This document shows positions 24,276 through 31,299 of a stretch of 31,418 bases of DNA, one piece after another. A program made the position numbers and the translations under genes. The DNA lies in assembly GCA_964570005.1 (NCBI GenBank), contig CAZMWE010000011.1:1-31418 (forward strand), given 5' to 3'. The notes beneath the pieces were generated by a model, which worked only from the letters and a program-made list of their open reading frames with translations, was not told the origin of the DNA and did no database searches. Within the stretch, counting starts at the first letter, position 1, and every line of letters starts with the position of its first letter. Origin of the DNA: JAJZCD01 sp964570005 (GTDB lineage Bacteria > Patescibacteriota > Saccharimonadia > Saccharimonadales > UBA4665).

Positions 24276-25684
24276 GTCAGGATTCCTTCGGTTGCAGCGG
24301 CCATTGCCAGCAGCTCGCGGTCGGCGCACTGCGGAGCGATAATCTGCAAACCCACTGGCAGACCTTCACTTGTCCCGCACGGGATGCTAATCCCCGGCAC
24401 ACCGATCAGATTGATCGCCACTGTCATGACATCTGCCAGGTACATGGCCAGCGGGTTGTCGGCATTCTCACCGATCTTGAAGGCTACCGTCGGAGCAACC
24501 GGACCAATCAGAAAATCGACCTGCCTAAACGCTTCGTTTGCTTCGTTGATAAGTTTGGTGCGTACCGTCTGCGCCTTCTTGTAGTAGGCGTCGTAGTAGC
24601 CGCTGCTGAGCACATAAGTACCGATCATAATACGACGCTTGGCTTCTTTGCCGAACCCACGTTCACGGCTGCCGCTATAGCTCTCTTCAAGATTATGTGC
24701 GTCAGCATAGCTGTAACCGTAACGCTGTCCGTCGTAGCGGCTCAAGTTGCTGCTGACTTCTGCAGGACATAGTATGTAATAAACGGCCAATGCCAGGGGC
24801 AGCGACGGTAGGCTCACTTCACTCACTTGCGCTCCGGCGTTTTTGAGGGCGGCAATTGCTTTTTCAATCTGTTCCCGTACCCCGGGAGCAAGGCCTTCCC
24901 CCATATATTCTTTTATAACGCCGATTTTCTTACCTTTGAGATCAGCAGCTGGGACGATATAGCCTTGTGTGTCACGCTCGATAGCAGTGCTATCCAGTTC
25001 ATCTACACCCGCCATAACGTCGACTACTAGCTCAGCGTCCTCTACGGTACGCGCAAACGTGCCGACTGTATCCAGGCTGCTCGCCATAGCGACGATGCCG
25101 GACCGGCTCATCAGCCCGTAGGTAGGCTTATAGCCGACTACGCCGGTAAAGCTGGCAGGCTGCCGTGTAGAACCACCGGTGTCAGTGCCGAGCGCAAAGG
25201 GCGCTAATTCAAGCGCTACCACTGTCGCCGACCCTCCAGAACTGCCGCCGGGTACACGTGTTTTGTCATGAGGATTCAGGGTCGTGAAAAAATCAGAGTT
25301 TTCTGTGCTGGCGCCGTGCGCAAAGGCGTCCAGATTTGCCTTGGCAACACAAATAGCCCCTTCAGCCTCCAGCCGGTTAATAACTGTGGACTGATACGGC
25401 GCATCGAAACCCTTCAGGATGTTACTGGCAGCTGTCGTTTCAGCGCCAAATACCAAAAAATTATCCTTGGCGATAAACGGTACGCCGGCCAAACGTCCTT
25501 TGTTGTCGCCCGCATCAATTGCCCGGGCCCGTTCACGGGCGCGGCCGGCCGTGGTGGCGATGATGGCTTTGAACTCTTCTTTTTCAGCAATGAGTTGCAG
25601 TGACTTCTCGACGAGATCAACCGCTTTCCATTCACCTTTCTGAACTTTGGCGACAATATCCGCAATCGGCTCCCAATTTACCAC
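24272..25684 (-). CDS. gatA: Aspartyl/glutamyl-tRNA amidotransferase subunit A
   Basis: 470 residues. It is an amidase-signature enzyme with the complete Ser-cis-Ser-Lys triad: K73 in IAKDN, S149 in P-G-G-S-S-G-G-S-A, and S172 in G-T-D-T-G-G-S-T-R-Q-P-A. GatA releases ammonia from glutamine for GatB. It starts with GTG sharing one base with the gatC stop (TAGTG) and ends with TGA overlapping the next ATG, so it is coupled on both sides. Confidence 0.97.
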   Translation of the reverse strand: MVNWEPIADIVAKVQKGEWKAVDLVEKSLQLIAEKEEFKAIIATTAGRARERARAIDAGDNKGRLAGVPFIAKDNFLVFGAETTAASNILKGFDAPYQSTVINRLEAEGAICVAKANLDAFAHGASTENSDFFTTLNPHDKTRVPGGSSGGSATVVALELAPFALGTDTGGSTRQPASFTGVVGYKPTYGLMSRSGIVAMASSLDTVGTFARTVEDAELVVDVMAGVDELDSTAIERDTQGYIVPAADLKGKKIGVIKEYMGEGLAPGVREQIEKAIAALKNAGAQVSEVSLPSLPLALAVYYILCPAEVSSNLSRYDGQRYGYSYADAHNLEESYSGSRERGFGKEAKRRIMIGTYVLSSGYYDAYYKKAQTVRTKLINEANEAFRQVDFLIGPVAPTVAFKIGENADNPLAMYLADVMTVAINLIGVPGISIPCGTSEGLPVGLQIIAPQCADRELLAMAAATEGILT

Positions 25685-25977
25685 TAACCTATCATCCTTT
25701 TGACCTTGAGCTGGTTACTCTGCACCGCGGGTACATTCTTAAGAAGATCTTGCGACGCGTAGCCATAATCTTTTATCACATCGTCACGCATGACATTCGT
25801 GAGTCCGGTGACCTGGTTGGTGGGTTTAAGGCCACCAACGTCCACGGTGCTTAGACTTTCGACGTACTGCAAAATAGCACTCAGCTCGTCGCTGAATTCA
25901 TCTACTTCGTCGTCGCTCAAGGATACTCGAGCCAACTGGGCTAGATGCAAGACATCGTCCCGGGTAAGTTTCGCCAT
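25684..25977 (-). CDS. gatC: Aspartyl/glutamyl-tRNA amidotransferase subunit C
   Basis: 97 residues, normal for GatC. It begins T-R-D-D-V-L-H-L-A-Q-L-A-R-V-S-L-S-D-D-E and contains L-S-A-I-L-Q-Y-V-E-S-L and the later T-x-V-M-R-D-D region. GatC clamps GatA to GatB. First gene of the operon gatC-gatA-HEPN-gatB-galU. The ATG lies seven bases after a TATACT -10, with no Shine-Dalgarno sequence, so the operon mRNA is probably leaderless. Confidence 0.95.
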   Translation of the reverse strand: MAKLTRDDVLHLAQLARVSLSDDEVDEFSDELSAILQYVESLSTVDVGGLKPTNQVTGLTNVMRDDVIKDYGYASQDLLKNVPAVQSNQLKVKRMIG

Positions 25978-25984
25978 TTCACTA

Positions 25985-25990
25985 AGTATA
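25985..25990 (-). promoter_or_regulatory. -10 element of the gat operon, leaderless spacing
   Basis: TATACT on the minus strand, seven bases before the gatC ATG. TTCAAA 17 bp upstream is a plausible weak -35. The stretch in between ends in a T-run (CATTTTTTG) that may also act as the U-tract of the preceding gene's terminator, although no strong stem precedes it. Confidence 0.55.
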
Positions 25991-26046
25991 CAAAAAATGC
26001 CGGGCCATTTGAAGGGCTTACCTGCAAGCGAGGCAGAGCATTATGA

Positions 26047-26463
26047 CTAGTAGGTGGACACCTGCACGGCACTCGGCACCGACTGCCCACTTGAAATAAT
26101 AGAGTGTGCTTTGGCAGAACCATACTGTGTGTAAGCTACACCGCCCACACCGGTCATACAGCCCAGCACGACAAGTGCGAGCATGGTGCGCCGGATAGTC
26201 CGACCACGCTGACTTGGATCAGCAATCTTCGGGTCAAATACGATAGTCTGTTTGCCACGGTGCGTGAACATGCCCTTTACGCGATAGACCTGACCAATCG
26301 GCAGCGCCACGGTACGAAGGTTGGTACAAACACAGACTATGTCATGATCGTGATCGCGAAACACTAACTGCACAAACTTCTCGCCAAGCTCATGTTTACG
26401 ACGGAGTAAAGTGCCCGTAAAATTTGCCGCTGTTTGTGTTGCTATTGTATTACCTTGCGTCAC
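26047..26463 (-). CDS. Hypothetical protein with one C-terminal membrane segment (138 aa)
   Basis: 138 residues from a GTG with AGGGGGAAG upstream. Residues about 12-80 look like a small beta-barrel: strands around F-T-G-T-L-L-R-R, FVQLVFRD, IVCVCTN, then I-G-Q-V-Y-R-V-K-G-M-F-T-H-R-G-K-Q-T-I-V-F-D, a pattern typical of OB folds. A membrane segment follows at about 93-112, then a short tail that would be outside. No named family recognised. It stands alone between uvrB and gatC. Confidence 0.6.
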   Translation of the reverse strand: MTQGNTIATQTAANFTGTLLRRKHELGEKFVQLVFRDHDHDIVCVCTNLRTVALPIGQVYRVKGMFTHRGKQTIVFDPKIADPSQRGRTIRRTMLALVVLGCMTGVGGVAYTQYGSAKAHSIISSGQSVPSAVQVSTY

Positions 26464-26671
26464 TAGCTTCCCCCTGCAAAAAGGTTATGCATTCTATTCT
26501 ACTGCTGTGATGGAGAAAAGCACAATGGTGCTTTACACAACGACCCAATGCAAGCAAGGTGAAACAGTGCTATTCGTCTGTAGACAACATATGCTCGCCC
26601 ACAGTACGCTCCCGAGGGAATTCGTATTCTGCTGAGTGAAACTTCTGAAGCGATCGCTGAGGTGCACGCCA
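26464..26671. other. Intergenic region between uvrB end and the 138-aa gene
   Basis: No gene seen. Towards the 138-aa gene it has TAGAAT with a weak TTGTGC 18 bp upstream (minus strand), a possible promoter. Near 26650 there is a 10-bp palindrome, AGCGATCGCT, just past the uvrB stop, without a U-tract. Confidence 0.35.
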
Positions 26672-28639
26672 CTAGGAACTCGCTTTGACTTGCTGAATGA
26701 GGTCTCGGAGCTCGGCAGCCTGCTCAAATTGCAGATTGGCTGCAGCCAGTTCCATTTGGGCAGTCAGGTCTTTGAGCAAACTGCCATACTCTTCTTTGGG
26801 AATTTTGCGCAGGTCAAGTTTGGCGCGTTTGGCTTCCTCGCCAACCGCTTCTGCTTGCATACTTGCTTCGACCGCCCGATTAATCCCCGTCGGTGTTATA
26901 CCGTGCTCTTTGTTATAGGCCTCTTGGATGCCGTGACGGCGTTCGGTCTCGTCGATAGTCCGGCGCATACTGTTAGTAATACGATCGGCATACATGATGA
27001 CTCGCCCCTCAACATGCCGGGCGGCGCGGCCGACGGTCTGGATTAACGCCTGCTCACTGCGCAGGAAGCCTTCTTTATCTGCGTCCAGGATAGCTACAAG
27101 TGATACCTCCGGCAGATCCAGCCCCTCCCGCAGCAGGTTGATACCCACCAGCACATCATAGACACCCAGCCGCAGGTCACGCAGGATGTCGATGCGGTCC
27201 AGCGTATCCACATCACTGTGCAGATACGCCACTTTGATGTTCAAATCTTTCAAGTATTCAGTCAAGTCTTCGCTCATACGCTTAGTCAGCGTCGTAACCA
27301 GCACGCGCTGGCGCTTCTCGACCGTGCTCCGTATCTCGGCAATCAGATCATCAATTTGGCCTTCGATGGGTCGGACCTCGATTTTCGGGTCAAGCAGGCC
27401 GGTCGGGCGGATAACCTGCTGGGCCGGTGCCGGACTGCGGCTTAGCTCATACTCGGCGGGCGTCGCACTCACATATACCGTCTGGTTGATGTGCCGTTCG
27501 AACTCCGGAAACGTCAGCGGCCGGTTGTCGAGCGCGCTGGGCAGACGGAAACCATACTCCACTAGTACTTCTTTGCGGGCACGATCGCCGTTATACATGC
27601 CGCGCACCTGCGGGATGGTCATGTGACTCTCGTCGACCAGCATCAGGAAATCGTCCGGGAAATAATCGAGCAGCGTCGCCGGCTGTTCGCCCGGTTCGCG
27701 GTTCGTTAAGTATCTACTGTAGTTTTCAATACCTTTCACGAAACCCGTCTGCTCCAGCATCTCGATATCAAAACGGGTACGCTCCTCCAGACGCTGGGCT
27801 TCCAGCAGCTTGCCCTCCCCCTTAAACTGGCTCAGACGCTCTTCCAGCTCCCGCTCGATATGACCAAGTGCGACCTTCAGTTTGGCCTGCGGCGTCACGT
27901 AGTGGCTGCCAGGGAAGATTTTATACTCATTAAGGCTCGCCAGTATTTCCCCGGTCAGCGGATCGATTTTAGTAATTCGATCCACTTCGTCGCCAAAAAA
28001 GTCGATGCGATAAGCCAGCTCTTCGCCTGCCGGAAACACGTCAACCACGTCGCCGCGTACCCGAAAGGTGCTGCGGTGAAAGTCGATATCATTGCGTTGG
28101 TATTGGATGTCCGTCAGCTGGCGCAGGAACTTATCGCGCACGCGGCGCTCGCCTTTGCGCACTTCAATACCCAAGCCATCGTAATCCTCAACCGAGCCGA
28201 TGCCGTAGATACAGCTCACGCTAGCCACGATCAGGACGTCTTTACGCGTCAGCAATGCATCGGTGGCAGCGTGGCGCAACCGATCGATTTCCTCGTTGAT
28301 AGCGCTGTCCTTCTCGATATAGGTATCACTGCGCGCAATGTATGCCTCCGGCTGGTAATAATCGAAGTAGCTTACAAAATAGTGGACAGCGTTATTGGGG
28401 AAGAAGTTTTTGAACTCGGCATAGAGCTGCGCTGCCAGGGTTTTGTTGTGACTCAAAACCAGCGTCGGGCGCTGCAGATTCTGCACCAGGTTGGCCATGC
28501 TGAAGGTTTTCCCGGAACCAGTTACGCCGAGCAGCGTTTGTTCCTTCAAGCCGTTTTGCAAGCCCGCAGTCAGCTGCGCAATCGCCGCCGGCTGGTCACC
28601 CATTGGTGCATAATCACTCACCAGTTCAAACTTATTCAC
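26672..28639 (-). CDS. uvrB: Excinuclease ABC subunit B
   Basis: 655 residues. Walker A G-V-T-G-S-G-K-T near 38-45, the beta-hairpin region Y-Y-Q-P-E-A-Y near 93, helicase motif D-E-S-H near 335, motif VI-like Q-T-V-G-R-A-A-R-H near 535, and the C-terminal UVR motif (L-x-x-x-M-x-x-A-A-x-x-L-x-F-E-x-A-A-x-L-R-D) that binds UvrC. UvrB is the damage-verifying helicase of nucleotide excision repair. The start is GTG, six bases after TACAAT, so the mRNA is probably leaderless. A perfect dyad overlaps that -10. Confidence 0.97.
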   Translation of the reverse strand: MNKFELVSDYAPMGDQPAAIAQLTAGLQNGLKEQTLLGVTGSGKTFSMANLVQNLQRPTLVLSHNKTLAAQLYAEFKNFFPNNAVHYFVSYFDYYQPEAYIARSDTYIEKDSAINEEIDRLRHAATDALLTRKDVLIVASVSCIYGIGSVEDYDGLGIEVRKGERRVRDKFLRQLTDIQYQRNDIDFHRSTFRVRGDVVDVFPAGEELAYRIDFFGDEVDRITKIDPLTGEILASLNEYKIFPGSHYVTPQAKLKVALGHIERELEERLSQFKGEGKLLEAQRLEERTRFDIEMLEQTGFVKGIENYSRYLTNREPGEQPATLLDYFPDDFLMLVDESHMTIPQVRGMYNGDRARKEVLVEYGFRLPSALDNRPLTFPEFERHINQTVYVSATPAEYELSRSPAPAQQVIRPTGLLDPKIEVRPIEGQIDDLIAEIRSTVEKRQRVLVTTLTKRMSEDLTEYLKDLNIKVAYLHSDVDTLDRIDILRDLRLGVYDVLVGINLLREGLDLPEVSLVAILDADKEGFLRSEQALIQTVGRAARHVEGRVIMYADRITNSMRRTIDETERRHGIQEAYNKEHGITPTGINRAVEASMQAEAVGEEAKRAKLDLRKIPKEEYGSLLKDLTAQMELAAANLQFEQAAELRDLIQQVKASS

Positions 28640-28645
28640 GTACCT

Positions 28646-28664
28646 ATTGTATCCTGATGGATAC
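28646..28664 (-). promoter_or_regulatory. uvrB -10 element overlapped by perfect dyad
   Basis: TACAAT (28646-28651, minus strand) lies six bases before the GTG. It shares bases with the inverted repeat GTATCC-ATCA-GGATAC (28649-28664). A repressor bound there would occlude the promoter. The sequence does not match the Gram-positive or E. coli LexA consensus. Confidence 0.5.
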
Positions 28665-28688
28665 GATTATTCATAACAGAGTGAGGCT

Positions 28689-29318
28689 CTAGTTGGCCGG
28701 CAGGTATATCTCGGGGCCGCTGTCCCCGTACAGACCAGTTTGCATGACATGGTCGCCCGTTTGCAGGTAATCGCCGAAGGGCACCGAGATCACACCCGTC
28801 TTGCCGGCCGGGATGGTGACCGATTGGCCGCCCAAGGTGACCGCAACCGCCTGGGCAGTAGGGTTTACCACCGATAGTGTTTGGCTGGCCAACACTTGCG
28901 AACAGCGGGGGTCCGGTACACCTTCGGTCAGCTTTATAGTTACGACTGAGGTGCTGCTAGTTTCGCACGTGCCTACCGCCGGGGTTGGCGACTCGGCAGC
29001 CGCTTTAGTAATGGCGGGCGGTGAGACTATTTCTTTGGTATCAGTAAACGTCTTACCAGCTTTTGTCAAGCACTGTTCGGGGTACGTTTCCAGTAGTTTA
29101 CTGCCGGCGGCTTGCTTACACCCGGCGAAGTCAGTGACCGGGCTAGTCGTAGGTGTGGAGTTGCCTTGTACTACTTTATTCGTGTTACTCAGTGTCTTAT
29201 TTGTATTTTGCTGTGACTGATACACAAAATAGCCGGTGAAGCCAAGAATAACCAGCACGATCATAACCAATAGCGTTTGGATGATTGAAAAACCTGCCTG
29301 GCGCTGCTGCAATTTCAT
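28689..29318 (-). CDS. Type IV pilin-like protein
   Basis: 209 residues from the ATG of M-K-L-Q-Q-R-Q-A-G-F-S. This is a prepilin leader: a short basic peptide, the G9/F10 cleavage site, then a roughly 22-residue hydrophobic helix ending in FVYQSQQ. The +5 residue of the mature protein is Gln instead of the usual Glu. After a Thr/Ser/Asn-rich linker comes an extracellular domain with several Cys (GCKQAAG, QCLTK, GTCETSS, RCSQV) that could pair. It could be a major or minor pseudopilin powered by the PilB in this window. The frame runs 22 codons further upstream, but that part spans a good promoter and is rejected. The stop lies 49 bp before the uvrB GTG. Confidence 0.75.
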   Translation of the reverse strand: MKLQQRQAGFSIIQTLLVMIVLVILGFTGYFVYQSQQNTNKTLSNTNKVVQGNSTPTTSPVTDFAGCKQAAGSKLLETYPEQCLTKAGKTFTDTKEIVSPPAITKAAAESPTPAVGTCETSSTSVVTIKLTEGVPDPRCSQVLASQTLSVVNPTAQAVAVTLGGQSVTIPAGKTGVISVPFGDYLQTGDHVMQTGLYGDSGPEIYLPAN

Positions 29319-29328
29319 CTTAAGCTTG

Positions 29329-29357
29329 ATTATTGCTGAGCCCCTGCTAAAACGCAA
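29329..29357 (-). promoter_or_regulatory. Promoter of the pilin-like gene
   Basis: Minus strand TTGCGT (29352-29357), 17-bp spacer, AATAAT (29329-29334), ten bases before the ATG at 29318. The leader would be about 4 nt, which explains the lack of a good ribosome-binding site. Confidence 0.5.
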
Positions 29358-29408
29358 GCCGCTTGCTCTCGTTGGATAACTCACCGCGTAGTAATAAACA
29401 TGACTTAC

Positions 29409-29496
29409 GTACTGCGGGGGGCGGGGGATGCGGGGGAACCGCGCTCTTGTGGAGCTTCCGCCGCCGCCGATCCCTTGTGGGGATTTTCCGCAGTAC
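29409..29496. other. GC-rich multi-hairpin element (candidate structured RNA)
   Basis: An 88-nt segment closed by a perfect 9-bp outer stem (GTACTGCGG / CCGCAGTAC). Inside are two hairpins with the same loop: GCTC-TTGTG-GAGC (29443-29455), flanked by GGAA / TTCC, and ATCCC-TTGTG-GGGAT (29470-29484). The two share a further TTCCGC after the stem, so they look like a diverged tandem unit. A G-rich run at 29416-29436 precedes them. No U-tract follows on either strand, so it is not a plain terminator. It lies 3' of the 210-aa gene and upstream of the pilin-like gene. Confidence 0.45.
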
Positions 29497-29511
29497 GGTT
29501 GTCACTATCTT

Positions 29512-29539
29512 GTCAGCTCGGCCAAGGTACTTAGCTGAC
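29512..29539 (-). repeat. Hairpin straddling the stop codon of the 210-aa gene
   Basis: Perfect 7-bp arms GTCAGCT / AGCTGAC with a 14-base loop. One arm includes the last sense codons and part of the stop of the 210-aa gene. There is no U-tract, so it may be an mRNA 3'-stabilising or Rho-type end. Confidence 0.4.
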
Positions 29540-30163
29540 GTTCTCGAGTTCGTAGTACTTATTCTCCGCGTACTGCCGGGTAACTTCGGTGGGGTCGCCC
29601 GACCTCAGCATGATGGTAACAACGGTAAATTCACCGCTGATTTCTCTCATCACGCCGATGGTGTACTGCGCAAAGACGGTGCCGTAATCCGGACGAGTGT
29701 AGGCGCCGAACGCGTTGTTCCGCCACTCGTCGTTCAAGCCAGGGAGCTTCTCCGCGTCGCCGAATTGGTCGTAGCGGTTCCCGTAGTCCGCAGCAGCCTC
29801 TGCCTCGGTCGAAAAGTGCAGAACCTGAAGGACGAACTCGCCGCCGTCGTTGTACCTCACCGTGCAGCTATGGCCAGTCCCAGTAGGCTTGAGCATGTCT
29901 GACATGTTGAAGCGGTCCAGGAGGTTCCCCGCCTTGACGATAGCACAGCCGTGGTAGGTCGTAAACGGGTCGGTAGCCGTCTTGTTGGCGGCTGACGCTG
30001 TCGTGGCGAGCGGGGCGGCCGAGGCGGTCGCGTTAGAAGGAATCGCACCAGCGAACAGCCCACAGACGAGGGCAATGGCGATGGCCATTATTCCACTCAG
30101 GAACGCTGTTTCGATTGTTTGTGCGTGCCTTGTCAGGAACATTTCGAGTCGAGTCGGGGGCAT
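29531..30163 (-). CDS. Signal-anchored extracellular protein (210 aa), unknown
   Basis: 210 residues. A membrane segment at about 21-43 follows a short N-terminus. An Ala/Thr-rich linker (about 44-66) then leads to a compact extracellular domain with C73 and C100, which could form a disulfide. Aromatic and acidic residues dominate the second half (DYGNRYDQFGD, YTRPDYGTVFAQYT, EFTVVTIMLRSGDPTEV). The two-Cys layout loosely recalls small actinobacterial lipoprotein-like domains (DUF3558 type), but there is no lipobox and this is only an impression. The ATG has GAGAGGTG five bases upstream. GC is higher than in neighbours (36 of 60 in 29761-29820). It has a long leader of about 100 nt, unlike most genes here. 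Confidence 0.6.
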   Translation of the reverse strand: MPPTRLEMFLTRHAQTIETAFLSGIMAIAIALVCGLFAGAIPSNATASAAPLATTASAANKTATDPFTTYHGCAIVKAGNLLDRFNMSDMLKPTGTGHSCTVRYNDGGEFVLQVLHFSTEAEAAADYGNRYDQFGDAEKLPGLNDEWRNNAFGAYTRPDYGTVFAQYTIGVMREISGEFTVVTIMLRSGDPTEVTRQYAENKYYELENVS

Positions 30164-30267
30164 TGTGACACCTCTCGGGATAGTGACGTACTAGGGAGCA
30201 GCAAGCTACAAGTTGGCCATCTGGTGGTCAACCAAGACACTCTAACTTAGGAGGTCTTCCCTACGGG
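30164..30267 (-). promoter_or_regulatory. Long structured 5' leader of the 210-aa gene
   Basis: About 104 nt between the predicted start site and the ATG. It contains a hairpin with arms GTTGGCCA / TGGTCAAC (30212-30232, one mismatch by Watson-Crick rules). It also contains a CCUCC segment (near 30250) that can pair with the GAGG of the ribosome-binding site. It could be a regulatory leader, but no known riboswitch class is recognised. Confidence 0.35.
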
Positions 30268-30272
30268 ACTAT

Positions 30273-30301
30273 ATTCTACCACAATTGCTTCGTTTTGTAA
30301 A
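30273..30301 (-). promoter_or_regulatory. Promoter of the 210-aa gene
   Basis: Minus strand TTTACA (30296-30301), exactly 17 bp, TAGAAT (30273-30278). It is divergent from the LOG gene promoter, whose -10 is about 36 bp away. Confidence 0.55.
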
Positions 30302-30333
30302 TACTTTTTCCTGCGCTTCGTGTTTACGGTTTT

Positions 30334-30342
30334 TGCTATACT
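30334..30342 (+). promoter_or_regulatory. Extended -10 promoter of the LOG gene, leaderless spacing
   Basis: TGC-TATACT followed by seven bases and the ATG at 30350. No Shine-Dalgarno sequence and no clear -35. Confidence 0.6.
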
Positions 30343-30349
30343 AGCAGCT

Positions 30350-31069
30350 ATGGATCACAGTGATCATCTTTCTCAATTACCAAAACGTGAAATCATCCTG
30401 CGTGAGTTGCGCAAAGAAACTTCCGAGCGGGTGAGCCGGATTGACCGCGAGTTTGCAGATGGCTTTGAGCTTATTAACAAATATAACGACACGGTGACAT
30501 TCTTTGGTTCAGCCCGGTTTACCACTCACTATGAGCAAGCTGAGAAGGTTGCCGCGGCACTGAGCAAGGAAGGATACACCATTGTCACCGGTGGTGGCGG
30601 AGGCATCATGGAAGGAGCTGACCGCGGCGCATTTGAAACCGGTGGAGAAGCGCTGGGCCTCAACATCAAGCTGCCGAAGGAACAAGGGTTAAATCCCTAC
30701 ACGACCGAGTCGATGGCCTTCCGCTACTTTTTCGTGCGTAAAGTAATGCTGGTGTTTGGCGCCAGCGCTTACGTGTTTTTCCCTGGGGGCTTTGGCACAC
30801 TTGACGAATTTTTTGAAGTTATTACCCTGATTCAGACCAAAAAAATGCCCCCTGCCCCGGTGATTTGCTACGGCAGTGAGTGGTGGACCGCGCTTGACCG
30901 GTTTATTAAAGCCTATCTGCTTGAGCATGAGCATTCCATCAGCCCCGGCGACGACGGTATCTATTCTATAACGGAAGACATTGAGGTCGTTAAGGCTATC
31001 ATCAACCAGCACCGCGACACATCCAATGCTTTTACGTCGGCCCCGGCTGAAGCACCGGCAACACCATAA
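30350..31069 (+). CDS. LOG family protein (TIGR00730-type)
   Basis: 239 residues from the ATG at 30350. The frame extends ten codons upstream to a GTG, but that part contains the -10 element. A Rossmann-like fold shows F-F-G-S-A-R near 51-56, the glycine-rich G-G-G-G-G-I-M-E-G-A at 81-90, and the family motif P-G-G-F-G-T-L-D-E at 145-153. LOG proteins include cytokinin-activating phosphoribohydrolases that cleave nucleoside 5'-monophosphates. Many bacterial members are annotated only by family, and the true substrate here is unknown. It ends 15 bp before the stop of the opposing gene. Confidence 0.9.
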   Translation: MDHSDHLSQLPKREIILRELRKETSERVSRIDREFADGFELINKYNDTVTFFGSARFTTHYEQAEKVAAALSKEGYTIVTGGGGGIMEGADRGAFETGGEALGLNIKLPKEQGLNPYTTESMAFRYFFVRKVMLVFGASAYVFFPGGFGTLDEFFEVITLIQTKKMPPAPVICYGSEWWTALDRFIKAYLLEHEHSISPGDDGIYSITEDIEVVKAIINQHRDTSNAFTSAPAEAPATP

Positions 31070-31084
31070 ACACTCCGGTGTATG

Positions 31085-31299
31085 TCAGTCCGAAAGCGCA
31101 AATTCAGGTGCCAGTTGCTCGTTGAGCTTGCCGAGCAACGTCGCCTGCAGGTTGTCGTGATGTAGGTAGCGTGCCATAAGTTCGCGACCAAGGCTTAAGC
31201 GCATATTGTTTGCGAGACGTTGGCTGTAATCGAGCCCGTTGGCGGCTGCCAGAGCCACATCGAACATGTTGAGCGACACCGTCTGTCCGGCAGTATCAA
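31085..31299 (-). CDS. Unknown protein, C-terminal fragment (5' part lost at apparent junction)
   Basis: About 70 residues ending in NEQLAPEFALSD and a TGA stop. The visible part is helical and polar, with FDVALAAANGLDYSQRLANNMRLSLGRELMARYL. The frame remains open to the window edge, but beyond about 31300 it becomes the antisense of a TadC reading frame and changes to GC-rich, so I place the break near 31295. No start codon of its own can be trusted: the GTG at 31279 and the ATG at 31267 are merely internal candidates. Family unknown. Confidence 0.5.

Noticed and set aside
24276..24329. 18-codon extension of the HEPN-like gene into gatA
   Set aside because: Arg-rich shadow of gatA; the ATGA overlap is the natural start.
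29319..29384. 22-codon extension of the pilin-like protein
   Set aside because: It places the prepilin leader far inside the protein and spans a -35/-10 pair with 17-bp spacing.
29416..29436. G-quadruplex in the G-rich run
   Set aside because: Only three G-runs of three or more are present, so a canonical four-run quadruplex is not supported; kept as part of the hairpin element.
30320..30349. Longer LOG start at the GTG
   Set aside because: These codons contain the extended -10 TGC-TATACT; the ATG at 30350 is at leaderless spacing.
31050..31084. Bidirectional terminator between LOG and the right-edge gene (ACACC / GGTGT)
   Set aside because: Five-bp stem with an 11-base loop and no U-tract on either strand.
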